A stretch of DNA of 64,000 bases from Daphnia pulex (taxonomy: Eukaryota; Arthropoda; Branchiopoda; Diplostraca; Daphniidae). Under the pieces are notes generated by a model. That model searched no databases. It saw nothing but the letters and a program-made list of their open reading frames with translations, and was not told the origin of the DNA. A program made the translations under genes and the position numbers. Location: NCBI RefSeq assembly GCF_021134715.1, contig NC_060028.1, positions 704,501-768,500 of the forward strand, written 5' to 3'. Shown in pieces: positions 12,350 through 25,300 of this stretch (positions are counted from its first letter, which is position 1; every line of letters begins with the position of its first letter).

Positions 12350-13811
12350 CTTACTGTTTGAAAAAAATTCACAAAATCAAATTTTAAATAACATCGACAG
12401 CAAGGCAAGGAAAAGTGAACCGAGACGAAAAAAGCAAACAAAACATAAAAAACAAAACAAATATGAAACAAAAACTAAATTAACGTAACATAAACTATAA
12501 AAAAAAACCCATTTAATAAAGGTTCAAAAGCCTACACGTTACAAATTCAAAATTTGTGATTCAGCAGTGAGGTTGGTAGGCAAACACGTGGCCAATAACC
12601 AAAACTGGTGGCCATGTTTCAGCTCTAAGTGGGGAGGGGGGTGATAAAGGAAAGGGTGGTGGATGAGAGAAGAATTGCAGCAGAGGAAAACCAGCACCCT
12701 CTCCTTCGAACGTACGTTAACCCAAAAAAAAATTGCAGCACACACACATACATAAGCAATTTCACTAGCCCAGTCGCAGACAAACATGGTTGACACGAAG
12801 AGAACACGAAATACAAAAATACAAGAAAGAAGCAATCAAGTAGAGTCGAATGATTTACCTTGCAACACAAAAAAAAACGAGTCGTTGGGTCGAGTTCGAG
12901 AGAACAAGACGGCAAAACCAGCAGGATAGGGTTGCTCGTGAATTCACAGCCAGAAATAAAAAAAAAAATTTTGGGGACGAGAGCTACGGAGCGTCTACAC
13001 TCGCTCAAGGACAAAGTCGAAATGACAAATGAGCCGGTCTCCATTCTCGAACCTTCGAGACTAGAACCAACGTTGCCGGAAAAAAAAAACCACAATTATT
13101 TTGGTTGTCCCCTCCACAGTCGAGTGGCTAGCAACGGCGACTACCTTACAAAGCAACGGCAACAAGTTGAAAAGATTTCAGCCAATGACAACTACTTTTT
13201 CTACATTTACAACAAAGTTACAAAATCATTGTCTACTCATTGTCCTACTCGTGCAGAAAGTGGTAAAACAATAACGTAATGAGATATGTTTTTTTTTTTT
13301 TATTTTTTTTTCCTTTTTCCTTAAACTTCCTGGCTTGACAAAATTCAGAGTAAAAGAGCAATAAAAGAAGAAAAAAAAAATCAAGTAATTCCAAAACATA
13401 TAAAAAAAAACCGAGACAAGAAAATGAAAAAAAAAAAAAAAAAATTCCACGTATACAAAGAATGAACAAAAAATTCGTTTCTAAAAATTAGAAAATAAAA
13501 AAAAATAACCGCAACCACCAGTAACGTTGGCGATGCTATGATTAAAAAAATAAAGGTTGTTTTTTAAACAACAAAATAAAACCACACGTTCCGTAAACGA
13601 AATGAGCATCACTCTACGAGAAACCCCACCGAAGCGAGTTTTCAAGTTTTTTTTTCTTCTTCAACCAAGTGTGTTGCGTGGTAAAAGCCCACTACATATA
13701 CATATACCTACATTGATCTATATATATAAATAAATATATATAGTTACATTTGTATAAAGGAAATAGTTAATTTTGGATAAAAATTAAAAAGAAAAATTTG
13801 GGCACAGCGAT
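12350..13811. other. Spacer between two minus-strand genes
   Basis: This is the 5' flank of the gene at 10411-12349 and the 3' flank of the ubiquitin protease. It has many A- and T-runs and a TATA-rich microsatellite near 13700-13745. Frames of up to 156 codons here have biased hydrophobic or basic composition and no splice logic, so I leave them out. Confidence 0.45.
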
Positions 13812-14427
13812 CTACTGCTCTACAAAGAAAAGGAGATATGCCTCGGCAGCGTATTCATCCCATAGCTTGCTGGTGACGCGATCATCGTTGAAACTTCGTA
13901 TGACTCCATCGCTGCCTCTACACTGGCAGACATAGTGACCTTTGAATCAGTAACAACACATTAAAAAATTTTAAAAAAAAATTAACATTAGACATCTCTA
14001 CAACAACTAGTCACATTTTTTGTTAAAATTGCCAATGACTAGAAAAAACAAAAGATTTCAGAAAAAAAAAACAATTTCCCATTTTCCAATTCACCCAACC
14101 ACAATCACGGTTTTTTTTTTTTTTTTTTTTTTTGTTTTTTAAAAAAAAAGGAGGAAAACCAGAAATAAAAATTCATACCACATTCAATCGTTTGGCCGAG
14201 ATGAGTCACAACAGCTTGCAAAATGTATTCGCGGTCGGGCTCAACGTCCTTTTCGCGGGGTTGCCAAATTTCCGAAAAACAAATGGGCGCTTCATCTTTC
14301 GCCCCGTTGGAAAAGCGTTGAAGACAAATCACAAAGACACTAAGATTTTTAGAAAAACAAATAACACAATTAATTTTTTTTTTTTTACTTTTCCCTGTTT
14401 AGAATCAAAATAAAACTCGCCTCACAA

Positions 14428-14516
<89 letters not shown>

Positions 14517-15286
14517 GAGAGAGTAAACGAACCGGGGCCACGACACGACAGTCCTCTTCATGACGGCTTCGCGATTACCACAACGAAAGCACTCCCTGTC
14601 GCTCATGTCCGCGTCCGCCAAGTAATTTGTCAAGCAGTCATCGAGAGTGTATCCTCTTCGAGTCATTGGTAGCGGCCAAATCACCATACGTTGCATAGTC
14701 TCCGACTCGTGTAGGCAACTGCAACACAACACACAAATCAGCGTTGATAAAAAAGAAACCAAAAAAAAAAATTAAAAAAAAAAATAAAATAAATTTACAC
14801 CATCAAACCATTCCAGTTATAAAAACCAAAAAAAAAACCAAAAAAAAAAAACAAAACAAACTAGTCAAAGCAAATAATAAACCTCACATTACATATTGCA
14901 AAACAAATGAAACAAATGGAAAACTAGAAACAATCGCAAACCAAAAAACTAACTGAAAAATCAAACACAACAACTATATCTATGTGTAAAAACAAACCTC
15001 AAAAACGTGAGGAAAGAAAACCCACTTCAACACTTACCCAACTAGGAAGAAAAAAAGTAATATTGCAAATAGATTAATTAGAAAAAAAGAAAAATAAAAC
15101 ACTTACATATTGCAAACGACATTTTGACGAATGACGCCCTCAAAATATTGCGACAAACGGGTCGTGCTTTCGCTCGGCAGAGCCTCGGCGAAAAAATTGT
15201 ACAGTTCGAGGAAAAAATCACTGGCGTCCTGCTGCTCCCCGCGAACAAATCGCGCATTCACAAGATACAGTGCATCTATAAAATGA
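13812..15286 (-). CDS. Ubiquitin-specific protease (peptidase C19), C-terminal part
   Basis: Exons on the minus strand: 15286-15107, 14718-14533, an exon starting near 14346 and ending at 14179, and 13939-13812. GT-AG borders and phases agree. They encode the hallmarks of a USP catalytic domain in order: the QQD box (GEQQDASDFFLELYNFF); a zinc-finger pair (VVCNIC and CFRCG, four cysteines about 50 residues apart); the strand before the palm (SWPRVFVICLQRF); the His box (IECGHYVCQC) and the SFNDDRV box; ending YLLFFVEQ and a stop. USPs remove ubiquitin from proteins. The catalytic-cysteine box (GNTCxxNS type) normally lies about 70-100 residues upstream, and I could not find it in the 2 kb before 15286. 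The gene is therefore either 5'-truncated or begins with an exon I failed to see. An (AAT)n microsatellite fills one intron. Confidence 0.75.
14428..14511. repeat. (AAT)n microsatellite
   Basis: About 27 consecutive AAT units lie in an intron of the USP gene. They create a spurious poly-Asn frame on the plus strand and poly-Ile on the minus strand. Confidence 0.95.
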
Positions 15287-15320
15287 CTGCCCCAAAAAAG
15301 CGGAAACAAAGCAAAACAAA

Positions 15321-15590
15321 TTCCTTTTCCATCGTCAACAAATAGAGGGGAAACAGAGTTGTTTTTCAGTCACAGTCTCTTTTTTTAACTCGTCCTCAAG
15401 TAGAAAAAGTGTCTTTCATCTCTCTGTCTTCACTCGAAATTACCTTCGTCAAAACAGCAAATTTTAACAATTTAGCGCATTCCTTTTCCATCGTCAACAA
15501 ATAGAGTCAAGACAGTTGTTTTTCAGTCACAGGATCTTTTTTTACCTTGTACTAAAGTAGAAAAAGTATCTTTCATCTCAAATTCATTTC
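15321..15590. repeat. ~160 bp tandem duplication upstream of the USP exons
   Basis: Copies lie at about 15321-15425 and 15481-15590. Both start TTCCTTTTCCATCGTCAACA and continue with GTTGTTTTTCAGTCACAG, TAGAAAAAG and TCTTTCATCTC. The duplication lies where the missing 5' exons of the USP would be expected. Confidence 0.8.
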
Positions 15591-16406
15591 ATTCTTTCAT
15601 TTCAAGCTAAACAAAGGCATTACCACTTGCCAATTGGTTTTTTATTTTAATCGATACAAATTGATTTGAAAAATTCAAATTTAAAAGCTTAGGTAGTGCT
15701 AGACAATTTCCCGTAGGGATTCTGTACAGGTTTTTTTTGTATACGGGAGGAATTTTGAACACACGGAGGGTTAGTTCGAAATTTCAACAATAGATGGCGT
15801 TCTGAGCGCATAAGCAATATAAAACGGTTTGAACTGCGCGCGTAGAAACTGACATCTAGGCTCTAGCGACCAAAAGTTAAAGTAAACTAGCATCATCTAA
15901 GCTCTAGCGGCCCAGCGCCTTGTTCTAACTGGTTTATAGATTTATCTGTAATTAGAAATAACTAATTATTTCTTATTTCACATTGCTAATGCTAACACAA
16001 ATTTTACTGTAACCCAAGCTAAAAAGAAAGTGCGCCGTGCGGTGGTGTGGCGAAGCCTCCGCCACACCTAAGTCGCAGCCCCTCAAGAATGACACATAAC
16101 TTTTGTATGTCTCTATATTTCTATATGTATTAATTTAATATGTGTTAGTATACTATTTCAAGTAAAAAATCTGAATAACTTAAACGAAGAACGAGGCGTA
16201 AGAGGGGATGGGGGTTGGTGTGAGGTGGGTTTGGTTTGTTCCAGCTGTTTATACATTTATCTGTAACTATAAGCGATCTATATATCGATATCTATAACTT
16301 AAGCGAATAACTAATAGCGCGAAGGTGGAGAGAGACCTGATTCACCATGCCGAATCAGATTCATGTAATTTATTTTGAATTTTATGTTTACTATACTTTT
16401 GCTTTT
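15591..16406. other. Spacer with a GC-rich hairpin
   Basis: No gene recognised. A 9-bp perfect stem (GGTGTGGCG at 16044-16052 pairing with CGCCACACC at 16060-16068, 7-base loop) stands in AT-rich DNA. Two similar strings (CATCTAGGCTCTAGCG and CATCTAAGCTCTAGCG) occur about 40 bp apart near 15852-15908. Confidence 0.5.
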
Positions 16407-16579
16407 TTAAAGTTTTAAGTGATATTTCCTACGGGAACCTCGCAAACCGGAACAGGATGCCAGCATTCTGGCCACTTTGGCGGCTATGTCATTTTTAGCG
16501 TGTTTATTCAGATTGGCAAATCGTTTGTCTGCATAAGCGCCGTATAGTTGAAAAAATTCTAGACAGCCACCAGCACTAC
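16407..16579 (-). CDS. Possible terminal exon of an unidentified gene
   Basis: A minus-strand frame opens at an acceptor (CCCATAG, exon from 16579) and runs 57 codons to a TAA at 16407. It reads GGCLEFFQLYGAYADKRF and then a Lys/Ala/Arg-rich tail (HAKNDIAAKVARMLAS). The composition looks protein-like, but no upstream exon was linked and no family recognised. A shortened, altered echo of its 3' part (AACCTCGCAAACCGGAA against CCGGATTGCGAGGTT) occurs inverted near 16709-16727. Confidence 0.3.
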
Positions 16580-17301
16580 CTATGGGCAGGTATCAAAACT
16601 AAACAAAACTAGTCTGTTTTTTTAAAAAATGAATTCGACTGCGATGATGACGAAGACAAACGCATGTAACGTTGCCAAATTTTAAGTAGAACCACTATTA
16701 TAATCCAGTTCCGGATTGCGAGGTTCACGTTAGAAATCCCGCTCACCTCCCATTTCTTTGCGCTTGGTTTATGGCTAACATTACCGTTATACTATTATTT
16801 AAAAAAAAACCGCGAGAGTAAACATGTCAACCAAACGTTTACACAATCGTAAAACATTCAAAAGTAACTGTCAATCATATGGGGTAAATTTTTTTTTTGG
16901 CTAAAGTTGCAGCAAAACAACAACAAAAAAAATTATAGCAATGTGAAATTGAAAGAAGAGGCACTCACTCGCGGTCGGGTGTACCCGAAAACAAGGGAAA
17001 CATTCGACAGTTGAATCAGGGCTGCAGATTCTATGTATTGACAGAAAACAAAACAAAACACAAAACAAAATAACAATTAAAATGAAGTCGACATACCTTG
17101 CCGAACGGTCTGTGTGGTTAGAAAACACAGGAAATGAATCAAACGGACATGTTAAAAGCATATTCAACAACCCATGCGGTAAATGTAGATTGCAGGCCCG
17201 TCACCTTCGTCGCAAACTGTGTAACAAATTTAAAAAAAAAATCCATGAAAAAATTACATACACTATACTCGTTACGATTTAAACCGTATTGAAATACTTC
17301 A

Positions 17302-17795
17302 CCTGCGGTGGAACGGTGACGCGAGATAAACTCTTGCAGACGAAGCGGAAGCCGTCCACCGTCAAACTGAATACAGTGCTCCCGAATAACTCGAGCGCAC
17401 AAGCAAGACAGTGGTGAAACTTTCTTCAATAACGATGCATAATAGGGCGGAGCGCCCTAACCCAAGTAACTGTTGGTTTTAAAGGGCTGCAACGCTTGTC
17501 GGACAATGCCCAGAACAGTGTCGCCGTCAAAGTTGGCCATGTCGAGATGACCTCCAGCGTCGACCAAAGCCTGATACACAGGCAGAACATCAGGCAAACA
17601 CTCATTCATCGCGGCTAAACGGTGAAGCGAAGCTAAACCACACTCGTCAACGACGTTCGGGTCGGCTCCAATTTTGGTAGATAGTCTTACGAGCTTGAGC
17701 ACTGCATCAGGGTTGGCTATGATTGGGTTATGGCTGCCGACGAATTCCAGATAGCCGTTCTCGCGCAATGTGCTGGGCGGTTACGTATTTTAATG
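17302..17795 (-). pseudogene. FEM-1-like ankyrin/C-terminal fragment, broken
   Basis: The minus-strand reading resembles the C-terminal part of FEM-1 proteins (substrate receptors of CUL2 ubiquitin ligases): an ankyrin pair (KIGADPNVVDECGLASLHRL, then VDAGGHLDMANFDGDTVL) followed by PLSCLCARVIREHCI and LRLQEFISRH. The last two parts match the FEM-1 block KCLAARAV ... LEEFV. An in-frame TAG at about 17460 separates the two halves. Near 17770 two bases appear to be missing between AQHI and RENGYLEFV. Acceptor (17796) and donor (17301) borders are still visible. I judge it a dead gene fragment. It sits inside the putative element beside the USP fragment, another ubiquitin-pathway gene. Confidence 0.6.
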
Positions 17796-19167
17796 CTGAA
17801 ACACTTTTTGAGAGCTAACCACTAGACGGCACAGCGGTTAGGTTTGGTTTTGTGTGTTGCACGTATATACCAACGTTTTCTTCCGTCATTTTCGTATAAT
17901 ATTGCATTTTTGAGCGTGTGTTAGCCTCACGCGCGCACGCGAGTTGACCACTGCCATCAAAATTTTGCAGGCATTTGGTTTCATTTCTGGTTTTTCTAAT
18001 GTAAGTTTCATGTTCTGCTGTTGTCGTCTATGTCTCCACCAGTCAATAGCTGTTTGACGAACTAAATTTACAGTGTTATTTTCCATTTTTGACTAATTGA
18101 GGGAGATGGTTGCCAATACAACTTGGGTCCGCTACCAGGTATCGAACTATTATAACTAATTCCTACTCCACTTTCGCAATCACCATATGTTCTCTGAACT
18201 ATTTTGCTCCTTTTTTGGCCGAGTTGACGCCGTTCAACACTTACGGAGCATTGGTATGTCATTGCTAAAGTCGTGAATGATTTTTACCTATCTTTTCCCG
18301 AGTGCACTCGAAATGTAATTGGAATCTCGGCACCTTTGAAAAGTTCAAACGAACAAAGCGACTGATTGACAACGAACCCAATTTAATACAGAAGTAACGT
18401 AAAGTAGAGGAAGCGCAAAAAAAGTGTAGCCATAACTTCAAGACAAGCGACTAGTTGCACTTCGTTAGCATCCACATTATATTTCACTAAACAACTAAAA
18501 TGAGAATAACTGAGGAAACCGTGTCTTTGTTTAGGAATGTTAATGTGAAGCTAGCTTGTGTGGAGATTGATTCTCTAGAGATAAACCTACTCCAGATCAC
18601 CATCGGGTGTGGTTTTCTCAATAAAGCGGATTGCAGCGTTGTCGGACTACAAGAATCCTGCTATCCGCAATGTGCAAGAGGTCTATATAAAGAAGAAAAA
18701 AATTAAATGTTTTTTTTAGAAAAAACCATAACATATAAAAAAAAATCTTATTTCATACCACACAATCGTTTTTTTCTCTCAACCACTTTTCTAATAAACC
18801 GCGTGATTAAACCACTTTACCACGCAAAAACAGTGCACTATATGTCAATTTGACTTATCTGGCAACCTCTTGAGTTGTTGACGCGCCTGACAACCTTGTC
18901 TCTTTCTCTTACCTGTGCTGGCAGTACCCGCTGACGGGCAGAGCCAACGAGTCTCCTACAGTCCTTCATCAAAATCGTAAGTTGTAGTCTTCATATCTTT
19001 ATTGCAATTGTTACCTGAACAATTTGTTGAATTTCACGCCACAAAAACTCATTATCGCTTTATTTATTCAACAGAGATTCAATTGAATCTCTGGCTATAG
19101 GTCGAACTCCCCCCCCCCCCGTGATCGTTTTACTGCACCTGTCTGTTGTACGCCCTTTTTTTTCTGG
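17796..19167. other. Spacer without firm gene
   Basis: A 66-codon minus-strand frame (18086-17886, starting MENNTVNLVRQTAIDWW) is open, but there is no support for its being a gene. The rest is AT-rich with a poly-C run near 19110-19120. Confidence 0.4.
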
Positions 19168-19485
19168 TTATTCGTCACGAGAAGCCGCGGACAATCTAAC
19201 GGCGCAACGCCATTTTGCAGTCGCATCTGGCAGTCTATCAATTTTTAAAATCAAAAGAGCAATGTTGTTCTTGCCATGAGTCTCAAAGTAATCTTGGGCC
19301 TTCATTTCAGTATCTTCAACCCCCAGAGTTTTGTCTTCGAGGTTGACTGAAAGCTGGTGGAATTCGTTTATGCTGCAATTCATGTCTTTTGCCTTGGCAG
19401 CATCATAACTTTTTTCTTCTATTTTCAAGAATTGCGAGTGAACACTGGTTGCGTAGTCTGGTGCAATTTCCATTTGAACATCCAA
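19168..19485 (-). CDS. Unidentified open frame downstream of FHA copy 1
   Basis: A 105-codon open stretch on the minus strand with normal protein composition (for example SINEFHQLSVNLEDKTLGVE, and a probable helix ALLILKIDRLPDA), ending in a stop at 19168. It follows the broken FHA fragment in the same orientation and could be a later exon of that source gene. I do not recognise it. Confidence 0.3.
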   Translation of the reverse strand: MDVQMEIAPDYATSVHSQFLKIEEKSYDAAKAKDMNCSINEFHQLSVNLEDKTLGVEDTEMKAQDYFETHGKNNIALLILKIDRLPDATAKWRCAVRLSAASRDE

Positions 19486-19499
19486 TTTTCCACGATGCG

Positions 19500-20120
19500 C
19501 ATCAAAGGAGTGGACAGGAGTGGTGACTTCGCGGTGGTTTCTTGGATGTTGGTATTCAACAATGTCCGCTGAAAGGGTTAGTTATCGTATGTATTATCTC
19601 GAAAGAAACAAATGTCGTCTGCAAATCTTTCCCAAGAACGAGCTTCGTCGATGAACAACAACAAACGTTACGATGTCAGCCATGTTTTCAATCGTTATTC
19701 TACCTTCCAACGATTTTATCAGTTTGCAATGGTGGCGACTTATCCGCTAGAAGAGGGCGTCTTCGAACAGATTGTGCGAGACGGTCACGGTGCAATAGTG
19801 ATCTCGTCCAATGGTGGCCACGTTCCCGATCGACCTGGTGAAAGAGATGGGGAAAAGCACGAGGCGCGATTAAAAGTCAAACATTTGATGTGATCGCCGA
19901 AGAGACTCTTACCTAAAGGTCGTCCGTTGCGAAACGTTCCACACCAGTCACCCCCAACGCGTGCTGCTATAGCCGTAGGACAACGCGGCCGACTCGGAAT
20001 TGCTCATCCTCGACGTTGTTTGACACGGCCGAGCTCCAAAAGTAAGAAAAGTAACGAAGTGAATAGCAGCCAACGAGATTAGCGTTAGGTAACAGTGAAT
20101 GTGAAAGTTGAAAACATTTG
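19500..20120 (-). pseudogene. FHA-domain gene fragment, copy 1 (broken)
   Basis: Reverse-strand reading gives ATIGRDHYCTVTVSHNLFED, an in-frame TAG, then RISRHHCKLIKSLEG. FHA domains bind phosphothreonine; their signature GR...SRxHC is clear. The segment matches the plus-strand copy at 29500-29970 as an inverted duplication over about 600 bp, including flanking non-coding DNA (CTAACGCTAATCTCGTTGGC). The TAG replaces a CAG (Gln) codon in the other copy, and the domain's C-terminal half (the NGTF region) has decayed. Confidence 0.7.
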
Positions 20121-22300
20121 TGGTTTGTATGCCCTATTGTAGATTTCTGCTATTAAGATTTATTGTGAAGTAAGGCAAACTAGAACATCGGCTGTCCTCA
20201 CAATGCTGGAATTGGTCCACACCAGGTCAAACACGAGCGTCATCTTCCAGCCTCTCGTAACGGGATTCATGATACGCTCGCAGCAGTTGGGAAAAGGAAA
20301 ATCAGAAGAAAAACTAATCGCAATCCCGGTGATCTCAGAAACTTGATTGACTTCCGTTACCTTCCACACGGAAGTTTCCACCGTCATGGCCGCCATTCAC
20401 AGGGAACTGAAGGATCGCCGTACCAAATATCCCAAACTCTTTTCCGTGAAAGAAAGGTGAGAGTGTATTGACCGAACACCTTAAACAGCAGCAGCTTATC
20501 AAGCTTTGCTCTGACATTCATGCTTGTATAGTGACAAGTAATCCTAACATCGTGATGAGTACAGAACTTGTGTCTATGTTCTCTAGTGTTGCTGAAAAGA
20601 TTTTATCTCAACATATTTACTAGTCCCCACCGTTACGATCGCCATCACCGCGTCTATTTCTTCTTGGTCGAAAAATGTGCCTCCACTTCAATACCGAGTA
20701 GACAATTGTTTCATCTGTGTTTCAAAAGTTACCAGTGGGATGAGTCAAGTGCAGTGCATTTCGTCTAACACGTGATCGATTCTCGCAGTATTTCTGTTCT
20801 TGACGACAGTGAAGTGTAGTTGCTATGCGAGCAGCTTCAACTCAGCAGACACTCGACTTCCCGGAAAATGATTATGTCTTTGGTCGGGGATTGCAAACCA
20901 AAAACCAGTCAAACACCCAACACTCTTCTGTCTTCACACACTCAGTTTCATTGTAAACAAATTCCGAATGGTAATGCTTTGCCGAAAATTGCTTGCATGC
21001 AATTTTCACTCTTTCTTTTCTCTTGTTATCTGATTCGCAATAACAATAATAATATCCTGTTGGTTTCATTTGACGTTAGGAGAACATTGCCGGTTGATTC
21101 ACATGTCAACCCAGGTGATTATCAGCCAGTAGTTCACAAGTGGGTGGTGAATCAACTGGAACCATCGAAAACGACGTTGTCGGTATGTTATCCGTTATTT
21201 ATTAATCTTTCTGCCTGACGAAAACTAACCACAACATTATTGGCAGATTACTTTTCTTTTCAGACGTACTTCAGATCGAGGAAACTGCGTCCCGAAGATT
21301 GTCACGTGCCGTCTGTGCTCCAATAGCCTACTTCTGTTCTTTTGTTGAACGCTCGATATAAGCTTTGCGCCGACCTGCCTTTCTACTTTAACCCCTTTTT
21401 GCCCTTACAGGTTGTGTCCACTTGTAGCGTCGGTCGGTCGCCTGTATTGCGTCGTCTGTGTATACTCATGTTACCCGTGTGATGCTTGTGTGTCGGCGAA
21501 TGAGTGTCCGTGCGTTTGAGTTAGCTGTAGACCCATTAGGGGCACCATCGGCGTAGATTTGGTCTAGTGTAGTGTAGGGCCGATGGTGAAGGCCACCCTC
21601 ATGTTCTGTGCCGTGTAGTTGGCCAGCATTACGGTGACTTTTCCAAATGGTTTCTAAACAACGAGTGTACCAATTCGATGGCCAGTGCCAGGATAAGAAA
21701 ATTGTAGTACATTGACATGTCTATGTCACCCAAAGTGACGTTTTATCAAGAGCTTGTCAATGACATTGTTTGTAACCATACTTTATTCAACATGCAAAAT
21801 AAACTTTACCTCATTTAGAATGCCTTTGTGATTTATCAAAGTCACTAAGACCGACTTCTTGTAAAGCAATGAAATTGAGATGAAAAGTGTTATGTAAAGA
21901 GATATCATCATTTTGGTTCTTTGTAATTGTTGGATACCCCAAGCCAAAGCCTTAGCAGATAACGTTTTAATTCATTTTGAAACAAAGCAATGGTGAAAAT
22001 TACGTGATCAATACACCTTTTCCCATGTTTCCCTGCAACGCATAACACGACATCAAACGTAATCAGATCTAGTCTTCTCTTATTTGGTGCCCTTTACAAA
22101 TGCATAATAAAACCGACTATTGTGTTACATTACAATCCATTTACTACGATGCAAAATATCACAATACATTGATTACTATTGTTAAACAAAACACCATAAA
22201 AAAAATTAAGAAAAAAAACCCATCGATGCCCCGAAAATCAGCTGGCAGTTTACAGTGTCGTTATTGCACACACCGGAGAGCAGAGGAAAGCAGGATCCAG
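20121..22300. other. Central spacer with one stem-loop
   Basis: No gene can be supported; overlapping frames on both strands are ambiguous. A perfect 10-bp inverted repeat (CACCATCGGC at 21543-21552, GCCGATGGTG at 21579-21588) encloses 26 bases. Repeats of the right array begin near 22300. Confidence 0.5.
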
Positions 22301-25300
22301 AAGTATGCTTTATTTGAATTGGTTTCACCACCCAACACTAATCTGCTTACAACTTAGTCACCCCTTTACCACGATCCATATTAGTTTATGTTCTGACGGT
22401 GAAATCAGTATTTCCCTTCCTCCTCGAGAATTATGATAAGCTGTTCCATTTGATTGATTTTGAAGGCAGTCGGAACGATTGGTAAGTGGTAACTTACGCT
22501 TCCAAAGCGTTGCTGACTGAAACAACCAACGATCATAAATCATTTGTCAGATATCTATGTTAACCAATAACCAATGGAAAAAACAAGTTATCAATAACAG
22601 CGCACTGCCGAAAGTGGACTGTTGTTGCACTTTATTTCATATCGCACCCCATCGTTCTGCTGCAGCACTTTTGCTGCCGAATTGCGGCACTATTCGCCGG
22701 GAATACTTTTCGTTCGCCTACTTCTTTTTCCAGGGGAAAAAAATAAAAAAAAAGTATTAGGTCACTTCCAGCGGAATCGGCAGCAACTGCGCACTACAAT
22801 AAAGATATTAACAAAGCCAGGACTTTCACCCGTAACACCTACCCCCGTCCCCCCCAAAATAAAGTATTATCGTAGATTCGACAGGTTTAAAAACTCACCC
22901 TTTCAGTGCTAATGAAATCGCATTGTAATCTAATATGTAACTTGTGAGCACTAATAGCGAGTTTACGCTTGTGAAAATATCACAAATTACCAGACAGTCG
23001 CAATCTCGAATATCTTTACAGTGAGCTTTTGGCGACAGCATCAACGACAACCGTTTAGCCCGACCCTAACAGTTGACATTCTGATGGTGAAGTCAGTGAA
23101 ATGCAAGTTGTTAAAACATGATAAATTATCCGACTGATTGGCATCCAATATCAGTAATAGCAAAGGCTGTTCTGTAAAATTACCGAGCGATGCAGATTCA
23201 GCGAAAAATCAGCGGGTGAGATATCATCAATTAATCGTAAACCATAGTTTAACAAAATGTCTAAACTTGTAATTAATAGCACCGCACAGGTGATAGTGAG
23301 ATGATGATCAACTCTAATGACTCCCGCCTCCCATCACTCCACTACAGCAGTAGTGCTGCCAATTTCGACTCTACTCGCTAGACTCACTTTTAGGTTACCT
23401 TGTTCATTTCTCGAAAAAAAAAAAATATGAGTTGTTGGGCACTTCCGGCGAGCGGAACAATTTCGGATGGGAATTAATACGAATACCCGAATACATTGCC
23501 GCTGCCAACACTTTGCCTACAGCCATCCATTACTCAGTATTCCCCCCCCCCCCAAACCCTTCCGATCTCTCACAAAAAAGTTTTTCCTTCAGGTTTGTTT
23601 GGTTTAAGAAAACTCTCCTTACCGTGCTAATTAAATTGCGTTTTAAGCTATTAACTCATATGCATTACTGGCAAATCAACACATTTTAGAAATAACACAG
23701 TTTTCTCAAAAGTCGCAATCTAGACTATCTTTACGTAAAACCTTAGACGATAACACTGACGCCACCCAATTAGACCGATCCTTAGGGGTTGATATATTCA
23801 GAGAGTGAAACCAGTATTTGCCACTATATTGGAACACGATGATGTAGGTACCAAACGGACTTTTTGATCAGCGCAACAGAGATCCTCGACATTGAATTAG
23901 TCAAAAGCACTTCAAGTCATATTTATAAGTTCTTTCAATGGATAGCAATTGTATAATCCTTACTTTAATCAATGAACACAATCCGGATATATGTAGCAAC
24001 GCGCAGCAGAAAATGGGCTGATGATGTACTCCAATGACTACCGCATTCCATCACTCTATTAAAGCACCACCGCTACAAAATGGAGATGCTACTGGCTAGT
24101 ATTACTTCCAAGCTATCTAGTTCATTATTAAAAAAAAAACTTGACATTGACAGTCACTTCCGGCGAAAGTGACAACGGCTGCCTATTCAAAGAAGAAGGA
24201 TTACCTAAACAGGACTACCATCCTTCCCCCCCCCCCCCCCCAAAACCACTCGCTAAAATCACTTTTGCCCCACTTTTGTCCAGTTCAAAAGTCTTTTTTC
24301 CGTGACATTAAAATTTTTGCGGTAAGTCATGCCCAAATGAGCATTGGTTGGCAGTTAACGGATTTTCAGATGTCTACATTTCCTTGACAGTCGCAAACTT
24401 AAAGGTATATGTAACGTAGACGTCAACGGCGGCACTCACGCCACCCATTTCCCCCCTACCCAAACAGTTGATATTCTGATGTTGTGATCAGTTCAAAATC
24501 AGTTGAATAGTTTCGAATCACTGAAAAACATCCAATTAAACAGTCAATCTGATCCATCAATTAACCTTGGATGCCTATAATTCCAAGAGATTTGATGGTT
24601 CAGTTAATCAGTCCTTTGATGAGGTATCAGAATTCGAAATCTATCTTTATCGAAAATTAAAACCGGGTTTTTTTTAAAAGCACAGCACATCACAAAGTGG
24701 GCTGATGTAGCACTCTAGTTAAAACCGCCTCCCTTCACTCTACTGTAGCCATATCCCTACGTGATTTAAACGCTAGATGCCAGGATAGCTTCCAGGCGTC
24801 CTGGTTCACTTTGCGGAAAACGAGAAGTTGTCGTCCACTGCCGACGGCGTCGACAGCAGTTGCGAATTGTTACAAGGAGGTGTACACAGCCAGGACCGAC
24901 ACCCTTTCCCCAATCCCGACCTCTCATAATAAATCACTTTTGCTCTAGGTTCTTCCAGTTTAAAAAATTGATTGGCTGTGATGTTAGAAATTGCATTGTG
25001 AGTTATGCCCAAATGAGCATAGGATGCGAGTTAATGTTTTCAAACATTTTTTCATTTTCCCGACAGTCAACATCTTGATTACCTTAACACACAGCCTTTA
25101 GCAACCCCCACCAACGCCACCCACTTAGCCCGAACATAGTAGTTTAGCCGAACGACTCATCTAGGACTACCACTCTTTTCGCCGCCAACCCCATTACCCA
25201 TTCTGATGGTGAACTTGGTAATTCCTACGTGCAATGAGTCATGTGGTGGACTGAGTGAAATAGATAACTTATTCATGGCAACAATTTAACGTTTTGAATT

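Noticed and set aside
12539-13095. Frames of 98-156 codons on the minus strand
   Set aside because: Hydrophobic composition from A/T runs, no family match, and position in the 5' flank of a well supported multi-exon gene.
14427-14672. Poly-Asn open frame
   Set aside because: It is made by the (AAT)n microsatellite inside a USP intron and runs antisense into a USP exon.
17886-18086. 66-codon minus-strand frame starting MENNTVN
   Set aside because: Open but short, with no splice partner or family resemblance; mentioned only in the spacer note.
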